A DNA stretch of 64,000 bases, taken from contig JAQWFD010000004.1 in assembly GCA_028704555.1 (NCBI GenBank), forward strand, positions 1 through 64,000. Direction: 5' to 3'. Position 1 is the first letter of the stretch; each line of letters starts with the position of its first letter. Below the pieces are notes generated by a model. That model made no database searches. It saw only the letters and a program-made list of their open reading frames with translations, and had not been told where the DNA came from. A program made the position numbers and the translations under genes. Shown piece by piece: positions 53,041 to 60,493 of the stretch. This DNA comes from Desulfobacterales bacterium (lineage in GTDB: Bacteria > Desulfobacterota > Desulfobacteria > Desulfobacterales > JAQWFD01).

Positions 53041-56000
53041 TTAGCGAATGTCCCGCCAGAAAAATACGTTAATATTCGCTGTTACCGTCGGATCTTCCGT
53101 GCTCACCCCGCCTTCGACGCCAATGTAAATTTTGGGTCCGCCCTCAAGCACAGCGATAACGGGTGCGGTAGGAATGGCGGTGCCGATTTCCTTTGAGCGG
53201 TCATCTTTACTGTACTCTACGATATTTCCATCCGCGTCGGTCTCGGGATCACTGCTGTAGTCATTTACAGAGCCTCCGGTAAGATAATTTACCGCGTAGA
53301 GACGTGCCGTGCCCCGGGCCGTCGGAGCCCCGCATGGATCATCCGGGTCACCACCACCCGCTTCGGAAGCAGGCGTATAGGTGGTGAAATAGACAACGCC
53401 GGCAAAGACCGTTGGAGAGGCTGTCACCTTTTCCCCCGTGTGTTCCAACCGTATGTACCAGCCCTTGGAAGCGGCAAGCTCATTGGCAGCCTGTATTTTC
53501 TGTTCAGCGGTCCCCATCTGTATCAAGTCGTCGGTAACATCAACCAGGTCGGATTCCTTTATAGTTGTGAAGGTTCCGCTTGCCTCCCAATCGTTCTTTA
53601 TGGAGTACATCCTGTTTACCACACCTGTCTCTCCGGGATCCGCGCGGTCCCCTGTCCCGAAGAATATGATCTCACCAAAACGTTCTTTTACACCATCAGG
53701 CGCGGAGAAGATTTTTTTCCTTTTACCATCCGTCACTTGGGCGGAAAAGAGCTTTCTGCCGGACCACGTGCCACTCTTGTCATTGTCTTCAAAGGCGAAC
53801 ATATTGCCTCCAAGGTCGCCCGCGTACACGCTGTTGACTATGCCATCCGAATCGGTGTCAAGCCCGGATACAGCCACGATGCAGTGTGTCATTGATGCAT
53901 CAGTACCTGCATTAATGTTCAGACTGCTGAGGGCACCCGTGGAAGTATTTATTGCGAAGACTGCTCGTCCTTTAGTATCGGAAGATTCGGGTGTCGCTAC
54001 GTCCTGATTTGTGTCGTATCCGCCTGCCATCAGGAATACACTTTCCGATGAATCGGCTGAGGTTTTTACGGTGCATATTTGAGGTTTGCACCAGGATTGT
54101 CCGAGGGTTTCTCCTCCCAATATATCCGGGTTTATCGTGTACAGGTAGGATGGAGCGGAAACCGATGTTACATCGAGGGCATAATAGTGGTCTCCCCCCC
54201 TCCGTTCTCCAAAAAACAGTACTTTCTGACTGCTTCCATTATATACCACCGGCGCGCCGTCAACAAAATAGTCGTGATCGTCATTGGAAAGCAGCGTTAA
54301 ACGCGAGAGTTGCTCGGGGGGTATGAAACCCCACAGCTCGCTACCGTCAGAGTCATCGAAACAGTGCATCATCCCATCATTGCTCCCCACGAATATGAAA
54401 GAGCTTGTTGAAGTGTAATGAACAACTGCGGGTTCTGAATGGAGGATGTCTCCCAGCATCCAGGTACTGCCGTAGCCGAAGATATCACTGATCAGGCTCT
54501 CTCTGTCAGAATCGCCGGTTACGTCTAATACGGAATTGGTAATCAATGCATTATCTGCTGAAAACACATTATCATCGTCGGCAAGAGAGGATTGGGTGCC
54601 CATATAGGTATATATGTTTCTGCTTGTCTGGTCGAGCAGGACGTCTCCGATACCACCGGAGATCACATTTGGACCATCGGGGGAGGTTGACCAGTATGAT
54701 CGGGCATTGTCTTTAATTGTGCCGGTGGATGTTGTGGCCAAAACACCATTTGCGTCTAACAGCTCTCCTTGCGAGTCCAGCCCGTATTTTTTCAGGTTTC
54801 CGAACCACGCACCGCTCTGCTGGGGTTTGAAGAACCCCAGGTAGATACGATCTCCCGCATAGGTCCGATTCATTCTGCTTACCGGGACAACCGGAGAGAC
54901 AAATGTCGCGTTCACCTCAGCAATATTGGACATGATTGCTTCGAATGCCTCCGATAAGCCGGATATACTGTTGGCCGTGTAATATTCCCCACCCCCGTTC
55001 TCGGCGGTGTCTTGCAGAAGTGGCTGATCTGTCTTGAAGCCTATGGTGTAGATAATAATGTTTTGCTTTTCAAAAGAGGTTCCTGTTCCAAGCGTTGGGT
55101 TGCAGTCGTTTTCATAGAGGTACTTCGCGACATCATCCAGGTAATCTGTTCCTTTGGGGTCCTCGTAGTCGCCGGGGTCCTTCCCGTCCCCGTCATAATC
55201 ACCGATGGTATCCCCGTTGATATAGGTCTCCGATGCAAGCTTTGGATCGTCGTCCCTGGCCGGTTCTCCATCCGTCATGAGAATGATATAGTTTTTCTGA
55301 CAGCGTTCCTCCATGGGCGTTGTATAAGTAGTGCCGGCGTTAAACCAGCTTTGTGCACCCGCGAAATAGAGCCCCGCTTCGGCCAGGGTCTCCGCAAGGG
55401 GTGTCCAGGTATTGGCGTTGATGTTGTTGATTGAGGTTGTCAGTGTGCTCTTGTCGGTACCGCATTCGTTCACGATACGCCCCCCATCAGCATCAGAGTC
55501 GTAGTAGCCAATGTTATAAAAGTCGTTGAAGACCATGAGGCCGAATCTCACATTTTCTGTGTCATTTATTAGAGTTTTGACAACCTCTTTGGCCACGGAT
55601 ATCCTTGAACTGGCGTCGCCGACACCCGACGCGTCATAATTCCGGAAATTTCCCAGTCGAAGCGTTTTCCTTGACCAGCTCCTATCGCAGTCGTAGGGGG
55701 AGGCCCCCCGGATTCTTACTTCGTTGGCGTAGCCATTTTCGAGGAGTTCATCTCTTACCGATTCACATTCCAGTTCATCGACATCGTCCGCGAACAATGA
55801 CCATACCCACCTCCTATTAATCTGCTCTTTTACGTAAACGCTGTCGGTGGTATATGATCCTACGTATTCTATCGCCGGATCGTACAGTTCACCTCCAACG
55901 TCGACGGTATCCATGCTTCCGGAGTTGTCGAAGATGATGAGTACATTGGGCTGGACTGAAAGGGTCACAGTGCCGTAAATCTCCGTGTCATCCGCTGTGA

Positions 56001-56064
56001 GCATTCCCGGCGATATGAACAGCATGACAGCCATTATGATTATTATAAACAGTGTACGTTTCAT
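53041..56064 (-). CDS. pilY1: Type IV pilus tip-associated protein PilY1
   Basis: Large exported protein implicated in pilus priming, adhesion and surface sensing. The 1007-residue product has a signal peptide (LFIIIIMAVMLFISPGMLTA). A von Willebrand A domain has the metal site DNSGSMD at residue 46. The C-terminal PilY1 beta-propeller is at about 500-950, including FVGSNDGMMHCFDDSDGSELWGFIP and GERRGGDHYYALDV. A calcium-loop-like DTDSDGIVNSVYAGDLGG lies within the propeller. The start at 56064 is chosen for AGAGGAG upstream; the longer frame adds an unrelated basic stretch. It is downstream of pilX, as in Pseudomonas fimU-pilVWXY1E operons. Confidence 0.93.
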   Translation of the reverse strand: MKRTLFIIIIMAVMLFISPGMLTADDTEIYGTVTLSVQPNVLIIFDNSGSMDTVDVGGELYDPAIEYVGSYTTDSVYVKEQINRRWVWSLFADDVDELECESVRDELLENGYANEVRIRGASPYDCDRSWSRKTLRLGNFRNYDASGVGDASSRISVAKEVVKTLINDTENVRFGLMVFNDFYNIGYYDSDADGGRIVNECGTDKSTLTTSINNINANTWTPLAETLAEAGLYFAGAQSWFNAGTTYTTPMEERCQKNYIILMTDGEPARDDDPKLASETYINGDTIGDYDGDGKDPGDYEDPKGTDYLDDVAKYLYENDCNPTLGTGTSFEKQNIIIYTIGFKTDQPLLQDTAENGGGEYYTANSISGLSEAFEAIMSNIAEVNATFVSPVVPVSRMNRTYAGDRIYLGFFKPQQSGAWFGNLKKYGLDSQGELLDANGVLATTSTGTIKDNARSYWSTSPDGPNVISGGIGDVLLDQTSRNIYTYMGTQSSLADDDNVFSADNALITNSVLDVTGDSDRESLISDIFGYGSTWMLGDILHSEPAVVHYTSTSSFIFVGSNDGMMHCFDDSDGSELWGFIPPEQLSRLTLLSNDDHDYFVDGAPVVYNGSSQKVLFFGERRGGDHYYALDVTSVSAPSYLYTINPDILGGETLGQSWCKPQICTVKTSADSSESVFLMAGGYDTNQDVATPESSDTKGRAVFAINTSTGALSSLNINAGTDASMTHCIVAVSGLDTDSDGIVNSVYAGDLGGNMFAFEDNDKSGTWSGRKLFSAQVTDGKRKKIFSAPDGVKERFGEIIFFGTGDRADPGETGVVNRMYSIKNDWEASGTFTTIKESDLVDVTDDLIQMGTAEQKIQAANELAASKGWYIRLEHTGEKVTASPTVFAGVVYFTTYTPASEAGGGDPDDPCGAPTARGTARLYAVNYLTGGSVNDYSSDPETDADGNIVEYSKDDRSKEIGTAIPTAPVIAVLEGGPKIYIGVEGGVSTEDPTVTANINVFFWRDIR

Positions 56065-56101
56065 AATATATTCTCCTCTGTGCGACCTTTCAGATATTTT
56101 C

Positions 56102-56611
56102 TCAGGGAACCTTATTGAACACCTTCCACACCCCCGTCTGTATCCGGACATTTCCACCCGCGGAGGTTGTTGTAATTCCATACCTGTGCACCTCGAAATG
56201 CATCGCGCTGTACCCCGATCCGGCCGGAGGTGAGTCTCGATGGCTTATGGCAGGGAGGTTGTTGGCAGCGTCAGTCAGTTCGTCGATATCGGTTCCTGTA
56301 GCCTCAATACAGCGGATTTCCACTGAATTGTTGTCCAAATCAACTTTATAGAACGCCTCGGTTTCTTCTTCCGTCAAAAAATCTGTGGTCAGCCATGTGT
56401 CGGGGGTTCCTATTGCATGCTGTAGTGTGCCTTCGGTGTCATAAAAGGTCTGGATGCTTGTCTTATAATTGCCGCTGATTTTCAGGTCTGTTGATGTCTG
56501 CATGACGCCCGTGGTTCCAAGGATGATCAGGGCGGCAAGCAACAGAATAGCTACGACTAGCACCATTCCTTTTTCATTGTCTGTCACGTCAAACCGTTTT
56601 TTTATCTTCAT
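56102..56611 (-). CDS. pilX: Minor pilin-related protein PilX
   Basis: A 169-residue protein with the PilX N-terminus: a charged leader (KIKKRFDVTDNEKG), then MVLVVAILLLAALIILGTTGVMQTSTDLKISGNYK. This is a non-classical pilin helix with the conserved N-terminal ILLL/TSTD pattern of the PilX family. The C-terminal half is mixed and ends VRIQTGVWKVFNKVP. It is a minor pilin expected to prime pilus assembly with PilV, PilW and PilY1. It lies between pilW and pilY1 with short gaps (16 and 37 bp). Confidence 0.87.
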   Translation of the reverse strand: MKIKKRFDVTDNEKGMVLVVAILLLAALIILGTTGVMQTSTDLKISGNYKTSIQTFYDTEGTLQHAIGTPDTWLTTDFLTEEETEAFYKVDLDNNSVEIRCIEATGTDIDELTDAANNLPAISHRDSPPAGSGYSAMHFEVHRYGITTTSAGGNVRIQTGVWKVFNKVP

Positions 56612-56627
56612 GGGAAAATGCCCCCTT

Positions 56628-57278
56628 TTACAAGCCGAGATTCCTCGGGGTTATGCCAGAAGTCAGTGTATATGTTCTGTAACCGCCATTGGGTGCATAA
56701 TCAGGATCCGGTTTGGCGGTTTCGACCGTAAGGGCAACCTGTATCCGGCGTATATCCACCACGGTATTGGTTATGGTGCCACTCGCATCCCAGTATTCAA
56801 ATTCAAGAGATTGGACATGTTCTGCAACAGGTTGATTGACAGCGCCAGCACTCGATTTTCGACCGAGTTTTTGAATGCCGTCTGCTGTGTAAAGTGAATA
56901 GGTAATATTTTCATTCGGATCAGATGTATCTCCATCGGGTGCGTCGGGGCCGGATGTACTTGTTATGTCGAGAGTGAAATTGATGGAGCTGGATGTGGCA
57001 ATGACAATTCCTGGGCCTGCCGAGCCCAGCGGATCGTATCCTGCCATTCTTATCTCTCTGGTCATCATGTCCATGGCGGCCCTGGCATTCTGCTGCATCT
57101 CAGCTACCTGCTCCTGAGTGCTGAAGGTTTTGTTGTGGGTGGTAAAAACTCCGTACATAGCGCCGAGGACAATCAGTCCGACGGCCATCGCGATCAGCAG
57201 TTCTACCAGCGTGAACCCGCAGACGCTTTCCGGGTATGGATGGAGTATTTTTTCCCTTTTTCTCTTGAGATATTCCAT
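56628..57278 (-). CDS. pilW: Type IV pilus minor pilin PilW
   Basis: A 216-residue prepilin with leader and class III cleavage site CGFTLVELLIAMAVGLIVLGAMYGVF. It is followed by the PilW-typical helix TFSTQEQVAEMQQNARAAMDMMTREIRMAGYDP. The C-terminal beta domain (about 90-216) is expected to pack in the pilus-tip complex. The start at 57278 overlaps the pilV stop (TAATG), indicating coupling; an upstream start at 57329 would lie inside pilV. The prepilin peptidase gene nearby is frameshifted, so processing may depend on another PilD. Confidence 0.92.
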   Translation of the reverse strand: MEYLKRKREKILHPYPESVCGFTLVELLIAMAVGLIVLGAMYGVFTTHNKTFSTQEQVAEMQQNARAAMDMMTREIRMAGYDPLGSAGPGIVIATSSSINFTLDITSTSGPDAPDGDTSDPNENITYSLYTADGIQKLGRKSSAGAVNQPVAEHVQSLEFEYWDASGTITNTVVDIRRIQVALTVETAKPDPDYAPNGGYRTYTLTSGITPRNLGL

Positions 57279-57655
57279 TATTGTCCCGCCATCGTCTGGA
57301 GCGTAACATTGCGTGAGCTGCCTTTCCATTGAAATTTCACATTGACCTCAATGGTTTTCATGCCATCGACAGGCGAATCATCTGTGACTGCCCATGTCCG
57401 CGTGTAGATGGACTCCAGTGTCTCTGGACCGCCGTCTGAGATGCTTGTATAGGCGGTGCCTCTTAATTCTTCCATCTTATCCTGGGTCAGTGCTGTTGCG
57501 GTGGTAATCTTATTACTGAATGCGTTTCCATTAATAACTGTTATCGCCACGCCCGCCACACCCAGAAGACCGACCGTAAGGATAAAAATGGCTATCATGA
57601 TTTCTATCAGTGTAAAGCCGCTATCATTGAAAAATTTGCGCATCTTTTCATCCAT
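57278..57655 (-). CDS. pilV: Type IV pilus minor pilin PilV
   Basis: A 125-residue prepilin with the cleavage motif SGFTLIEIMIAIFILTVGLLGVAGV followed by the PilV-characteristic TTATALTQDKMEELRGTAYTSI. The C-terminal strand region is short. An ATG four codons downstream of the called start has GGATGAAAAG upstream and is an alternative start. It overlaps pilW by one base and follows fimT by 6 bp. Confidence 0.9.
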   Translation of the reverse strand: MDEKMRKFFNDSGFTLIEIMIAIFILTVGLLGVAGVAITVINGNAFSNKITTATALTQDKMEELRGTAYTSISDGGPETLESIYTRTWAVTDDSPVDGMKTIEVNVKFQWKGSSRNVTLQTMAGQ

Positions 57656-57661
57656 TAAACA

Positions 57662-58126
57662 TTAATTTATTTTCACTCTTCCCGCTATAGAGGTAGTTAT
57701 GGTTTTCTCCCCGACCGAATTTATTGCGCTGACAGTGCTGTTGGTCGAAGTTCCGCGGGGATCAAAAAGGATATAATTTGTTGCACCCGTACTCAGGGTT
57801 ACATCATGATAGTCTGGATGGATGTCCCTTTCAATATCATCGCCTTCATTGTCGGCAACGATTCCATTGCCATCCGCGTCATTCCATATCTGATATATAT
57901 GATTGCTTCCAAAGGAGACCTTTACCTTCTGGTTAAGGCTGACCGCCTTGCTTCTCGCTGCCATCAAATCCGTCATAACCTGTCTTGCGGCTCCGTTCAG
58001 CCTTCTCTGGGTCATATAGGTCTGAAAATTAGGCGCTGCTATGCCGGCGAGGATCGCCATAATAGCAATCACAATCATTAATTCTATCAACGTGAAACCG
58101 GTTTTTTTTTGTGTGCCAGCTATCAT
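57662..58126 (-). CDS. fimT: Pseudopilin FimT/FimU (GspH-like)
   Basis: A 154-residue prepilin with the classical motif KKTGFTLIELMIVIAIMAILAGIAAPNF and the FimT/GspH second region MTQRRLNGAARQVMTDLMAARSKAVSLNQKVKVSFG. The C-terminal domain contains DFDPRGTS-like ILFDPRGTSTN. The start at 58126 (MIAGTQKKTGF) is chosen because the upstream part of the frame is clearly PilD sequence. The ribosome binding region is CAGGCAGGC. It is the first pilin gene of the cluster. Confidence 0.9.
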   Translation of the reverse strand: MIAGTQKKTGFTLIELMIVIAIMAILAGIAAPNFQTYMTQRRLNGAARQVMTDLMAARSKAVSLNQKVKVSFGSNHIYQIWNDADGNGIVADNEGDDIERDIHPDYHDVTLSTGATNYILFDPRGTSTNSTVSAINSVGEKTITTSIAGRVKIN

Positions 58127-58908
58127 TTCTGCCTGCCTGTAAAACAAAAATTTCATGATCATATTACCCCAAAAGATATAGGCAATGGCGCCGACGGACA
58201 GGAACGGTCCGAAGGGGATGGCGTATTTTGTGTCTTTTTCCCTGGAGACCATAATGGATATGCCCGCGACCGCACCGATAAGGGAGCTTGCCATGATGAC
58301 AAACCACAGGAACTGCCATCCAAGAAAGCCCCTGCCATGGCCAGCAGATTAATGTCTCCTCCTCCCATCCTCTCTCTTTTTGTCAGGAGCTGATATCCGA
58401 TGGCGATCAGGGAAAGAAATCCTCCGCCCGCCAGAATACCGATCAGGGAGTCCCTGATCGTGACATCCATGAAGAAGATAGCCGCCAGTGCGAACAGCGG
58501 TATGCCCGGAAGGGTTATCACGTCCGGGATGATCTGATGTTTCAGGTCAATAAAAGCTATGATAATCAGAGCGCACGTGAACACAAAGGAGAAGAGATAC
58601 TCGAATGACAGGCCATATTTCCGGAAGAGGAACACGGATATAACAGCGGTCAGCAGTTCTATCACCGGGTAGAGCGGAGATATTCTTTTGCTGCAATGCC
58701 GACATTTTCCCCTGAGCATAAGGTAGCTGATTATCGGTATGTTGTCATAGAATTTTATGGGATGCTTGCAGGCCGGGCAATGAGACGCGGGGAACACAAC
58801 AGATTTTCCCGAAGGAATTCTGTAGATGCATACGTTAAGAAAACTTCCAACGACAGCGCCCAGAATTGCCGAGAAGATTTGCAAAAGGTATCCCGCATAA
58901 AGCAACAT
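58127..58908 (-). pseudogene. pilD: Prepilin peptidase PilD, frameshifted
   Basis: Type IV prepilin leader peptidase/N-methylase. The N-terminal part is good: GSFLNVCIYRIP, the zinc pair CPACKHP...CRHCSKR, and both catalytic aspartates in IAFIDLKHQIIPD and MGGGDINLL. Near 58318-58328 a one-base loss moves the frame. The read frame ends in unrelated sequence at 58159, whereas the continuing PilD C-terminus (GWQFLWFVI, SREKDTKYAIPFGPFLSVGAI) is in another frame. That frame runs without a stop straight into fimT. The lost part is the last membrane helices. It could be true inactivation, a programmed shift or a sequencing error. Confidence 0.85.
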
Positions 58909-59034
58909 TATTACAACCGCCTGTTATTTAAGAAGAAATCCTGAAACTCCATAGCGGGCAAACTGACTTTTAGTTTATACTAAAGATTATTGGTGAATGC
59001 AATGAAAGACTTCATATCTCTGGCGTAAAATATG

Positions 59035-59660
59035 TCACATGGATTTTTGCAGATGGGCACGCTTTTCGAGGCGTTCCATGTTGAGGATCTTAATGGTATT
59101 CCCTTCGGTGTTGACTAATCCATTTTCACGCAGGACTCTCAATTCCTTATTTATGCTCTCCCTTGTGGATCCAGCTATGCTTTCGAGATCCTTTTGAGTC
59201 AGACTCAGGTCGATCCGGATAGCCCCCCCCTCTTCCTTTTGGTGACCGTATTTTTGGGACAGCGCGACAAGTCTTCGGGCAAGCCTTGCGGAGATATTGA
59301 GAAAGTGAGCATCTTCCAAAAGGTCGTCTGTCCTGCGCAGCCGCATTGAGAGATACGAAAAGATCGACCGTATAGCCTCTTCATTGTCCTTCAGGAATGT
59401 TCTGAAAATCCTTTTGATTCAGGGCCAGCAACTCGGAAGGTTCAAACGCCACTACATCGGCCGAGCGTGGCAGTCCGTCCAGGAGTGCCATTTCACTGAA
59501 GAAATCTCCTTCAGACAGTATTACGGGCGTGACCTCATTCCCCATGTCTGATGGAAGAACAATCTTGACACTTCCTGATTTTACTATATATAGTGTAGTT
59601 TCCTCGTCACCTTTGCGTGAGATTTTCAGCTTTCAACTTGACGGGACTGAATCAACATTT
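59035..59660 (-). pseudogene. Crp/Fnr-family regulator remnant, N-terminally truncated and frameshifted
   Basis: The 3' part (59035-59346) is an intact helix-turn-helix domain (LTQKDLESIAGSTRESINKELRVLRENGLV). Upstream in another frame lies a cyclic-nucleotide-binding domain: KGDEETTLYIVKSGSVKIVLPS, then ILSEGDFFSEMALLDGLPRSADVVAF. The two are joined by a one-base shift around 59404-59415, where NQKDFQN should continue into FLKDNEEAIRSIFSYL. The cNMP domain lacks its first 30-40 residues and the frame breaks again near 59632, just before purQ. A C-tract (59223-59230) lies within the HTH part. It may once have regulated the adjacent pilus genes. Confidence 0.8.
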
Positions 59661-59668
59661 AGCCCAGA

Positions 59669-60493
59669 TCAACGCTGTATCATGAAATCCACAGCATTTT
59701 TAAAAATCTGAATTCCAGGGGGGATGTTTTCCGCGGCGGATGCTCCGCCCCCGGCACGCTTCATCAGCTCTTTTTTCAACGTCCAGTTCGGGTGATTGGT
59801 AAAGTGGTTGTAGGCTTCCGGATGCGGCATCAGACCGAATACACGCCCGGTGGGGTCACAGATGCCTGCGATATCATAAACCGCGCCATTCGGGTTGTAC
59901 GGGAACTGTCCGCCGGCAGGCATGCCGTCGGCAAGTGCGTATTGAAGCACCACCTGATGGTTGTCGATCAGACGCTTTACGGTCGGTTCATCCGAATAGA
60001 ATTTGCCCTCCCCGTGCCGTACCGGCAGCTCGATCCGATCAAGGCCGCGGGTAAATACGCAGGATGATTTTTCATTTACGTTCAGATGTACCCAGTCATC
60101 CCGGAAATTTCCGCAGTCATTGAAAGTCAATGCCACGCTTCGGGTGGCATAGTCATGATCAAAACCGGGCAGCAGACCCAAATTGACCAGCGTCTGGAAC
60201 CCATTGCATATGCCGATAATCAGGTTGCCTTTTTCTATAAATCGAATCAGTTTTTCACCGATATTGGTCTTTAGCCGTACGGCCTGAATCACGCCTGCCC
60301 CGTGGTCATCTCCCCAGCTGAATCCGCCGACAAAGGCCATGATCTGAAACGCGTCCAGCTCGACCGTTCCATCTATCAATGAATTAATATGAACCCTTTC
60401 AGGTTCAGCGCCGCACAGTTTAAAGGCATAAGCGGTTTCATGATCACAGTTCAGCCCGTAACCCGTCAGAACAAGTACTCGCACGCGTTTCAT
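59669..60493 (-). CDS. purQ: Phosphoribosylformylglycinamidine synthase, glutaminase subunit PurQ
   Basis: Glutaminase that supplies ammonia for FGAM formation in purine synthesis. The 274-residue product is a class I amidotransferase with the nucleophile Cys in GICNGFQTLVNLG and a His/Glu pair in LMPHPEAYNH. At 274 residues it is longer than the B. subtilis form (about 227). Long insertions include the FVGGFSWGDDHGAG region. The start at 60493 overlaps the purL stop by 4 bp (ATGA), and an earlier in-frame start would lie inside purL. Its 3' end directly borders a truncated crp remnant. Confidence 0.93.
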   Translation of the reverse strand: MKRVRVLVLTGYGLNCDHETAYAFKLCGAEPERVHINSLIDGTVELDAFQIMAFVGGFSWGDDHGAGVIQAVRLKTNIGEKLIRFIEKGNLIIGICNGFQTLVNLGLLPGFDHDYATRSVALTFNDCGNFRDDWVHLNVNEKSSCVFTRGLDRIELPVRHGEGKFYSDEPTVKRLIDNHQVVLQYALADGMPAGGQFPYNPNGAVYDIAGICDPTGRVFGLMPHPEAYNHFTNHPNWTLKKELMKRAGGGASAAENIPPGIQIFKNAVDFMIQR

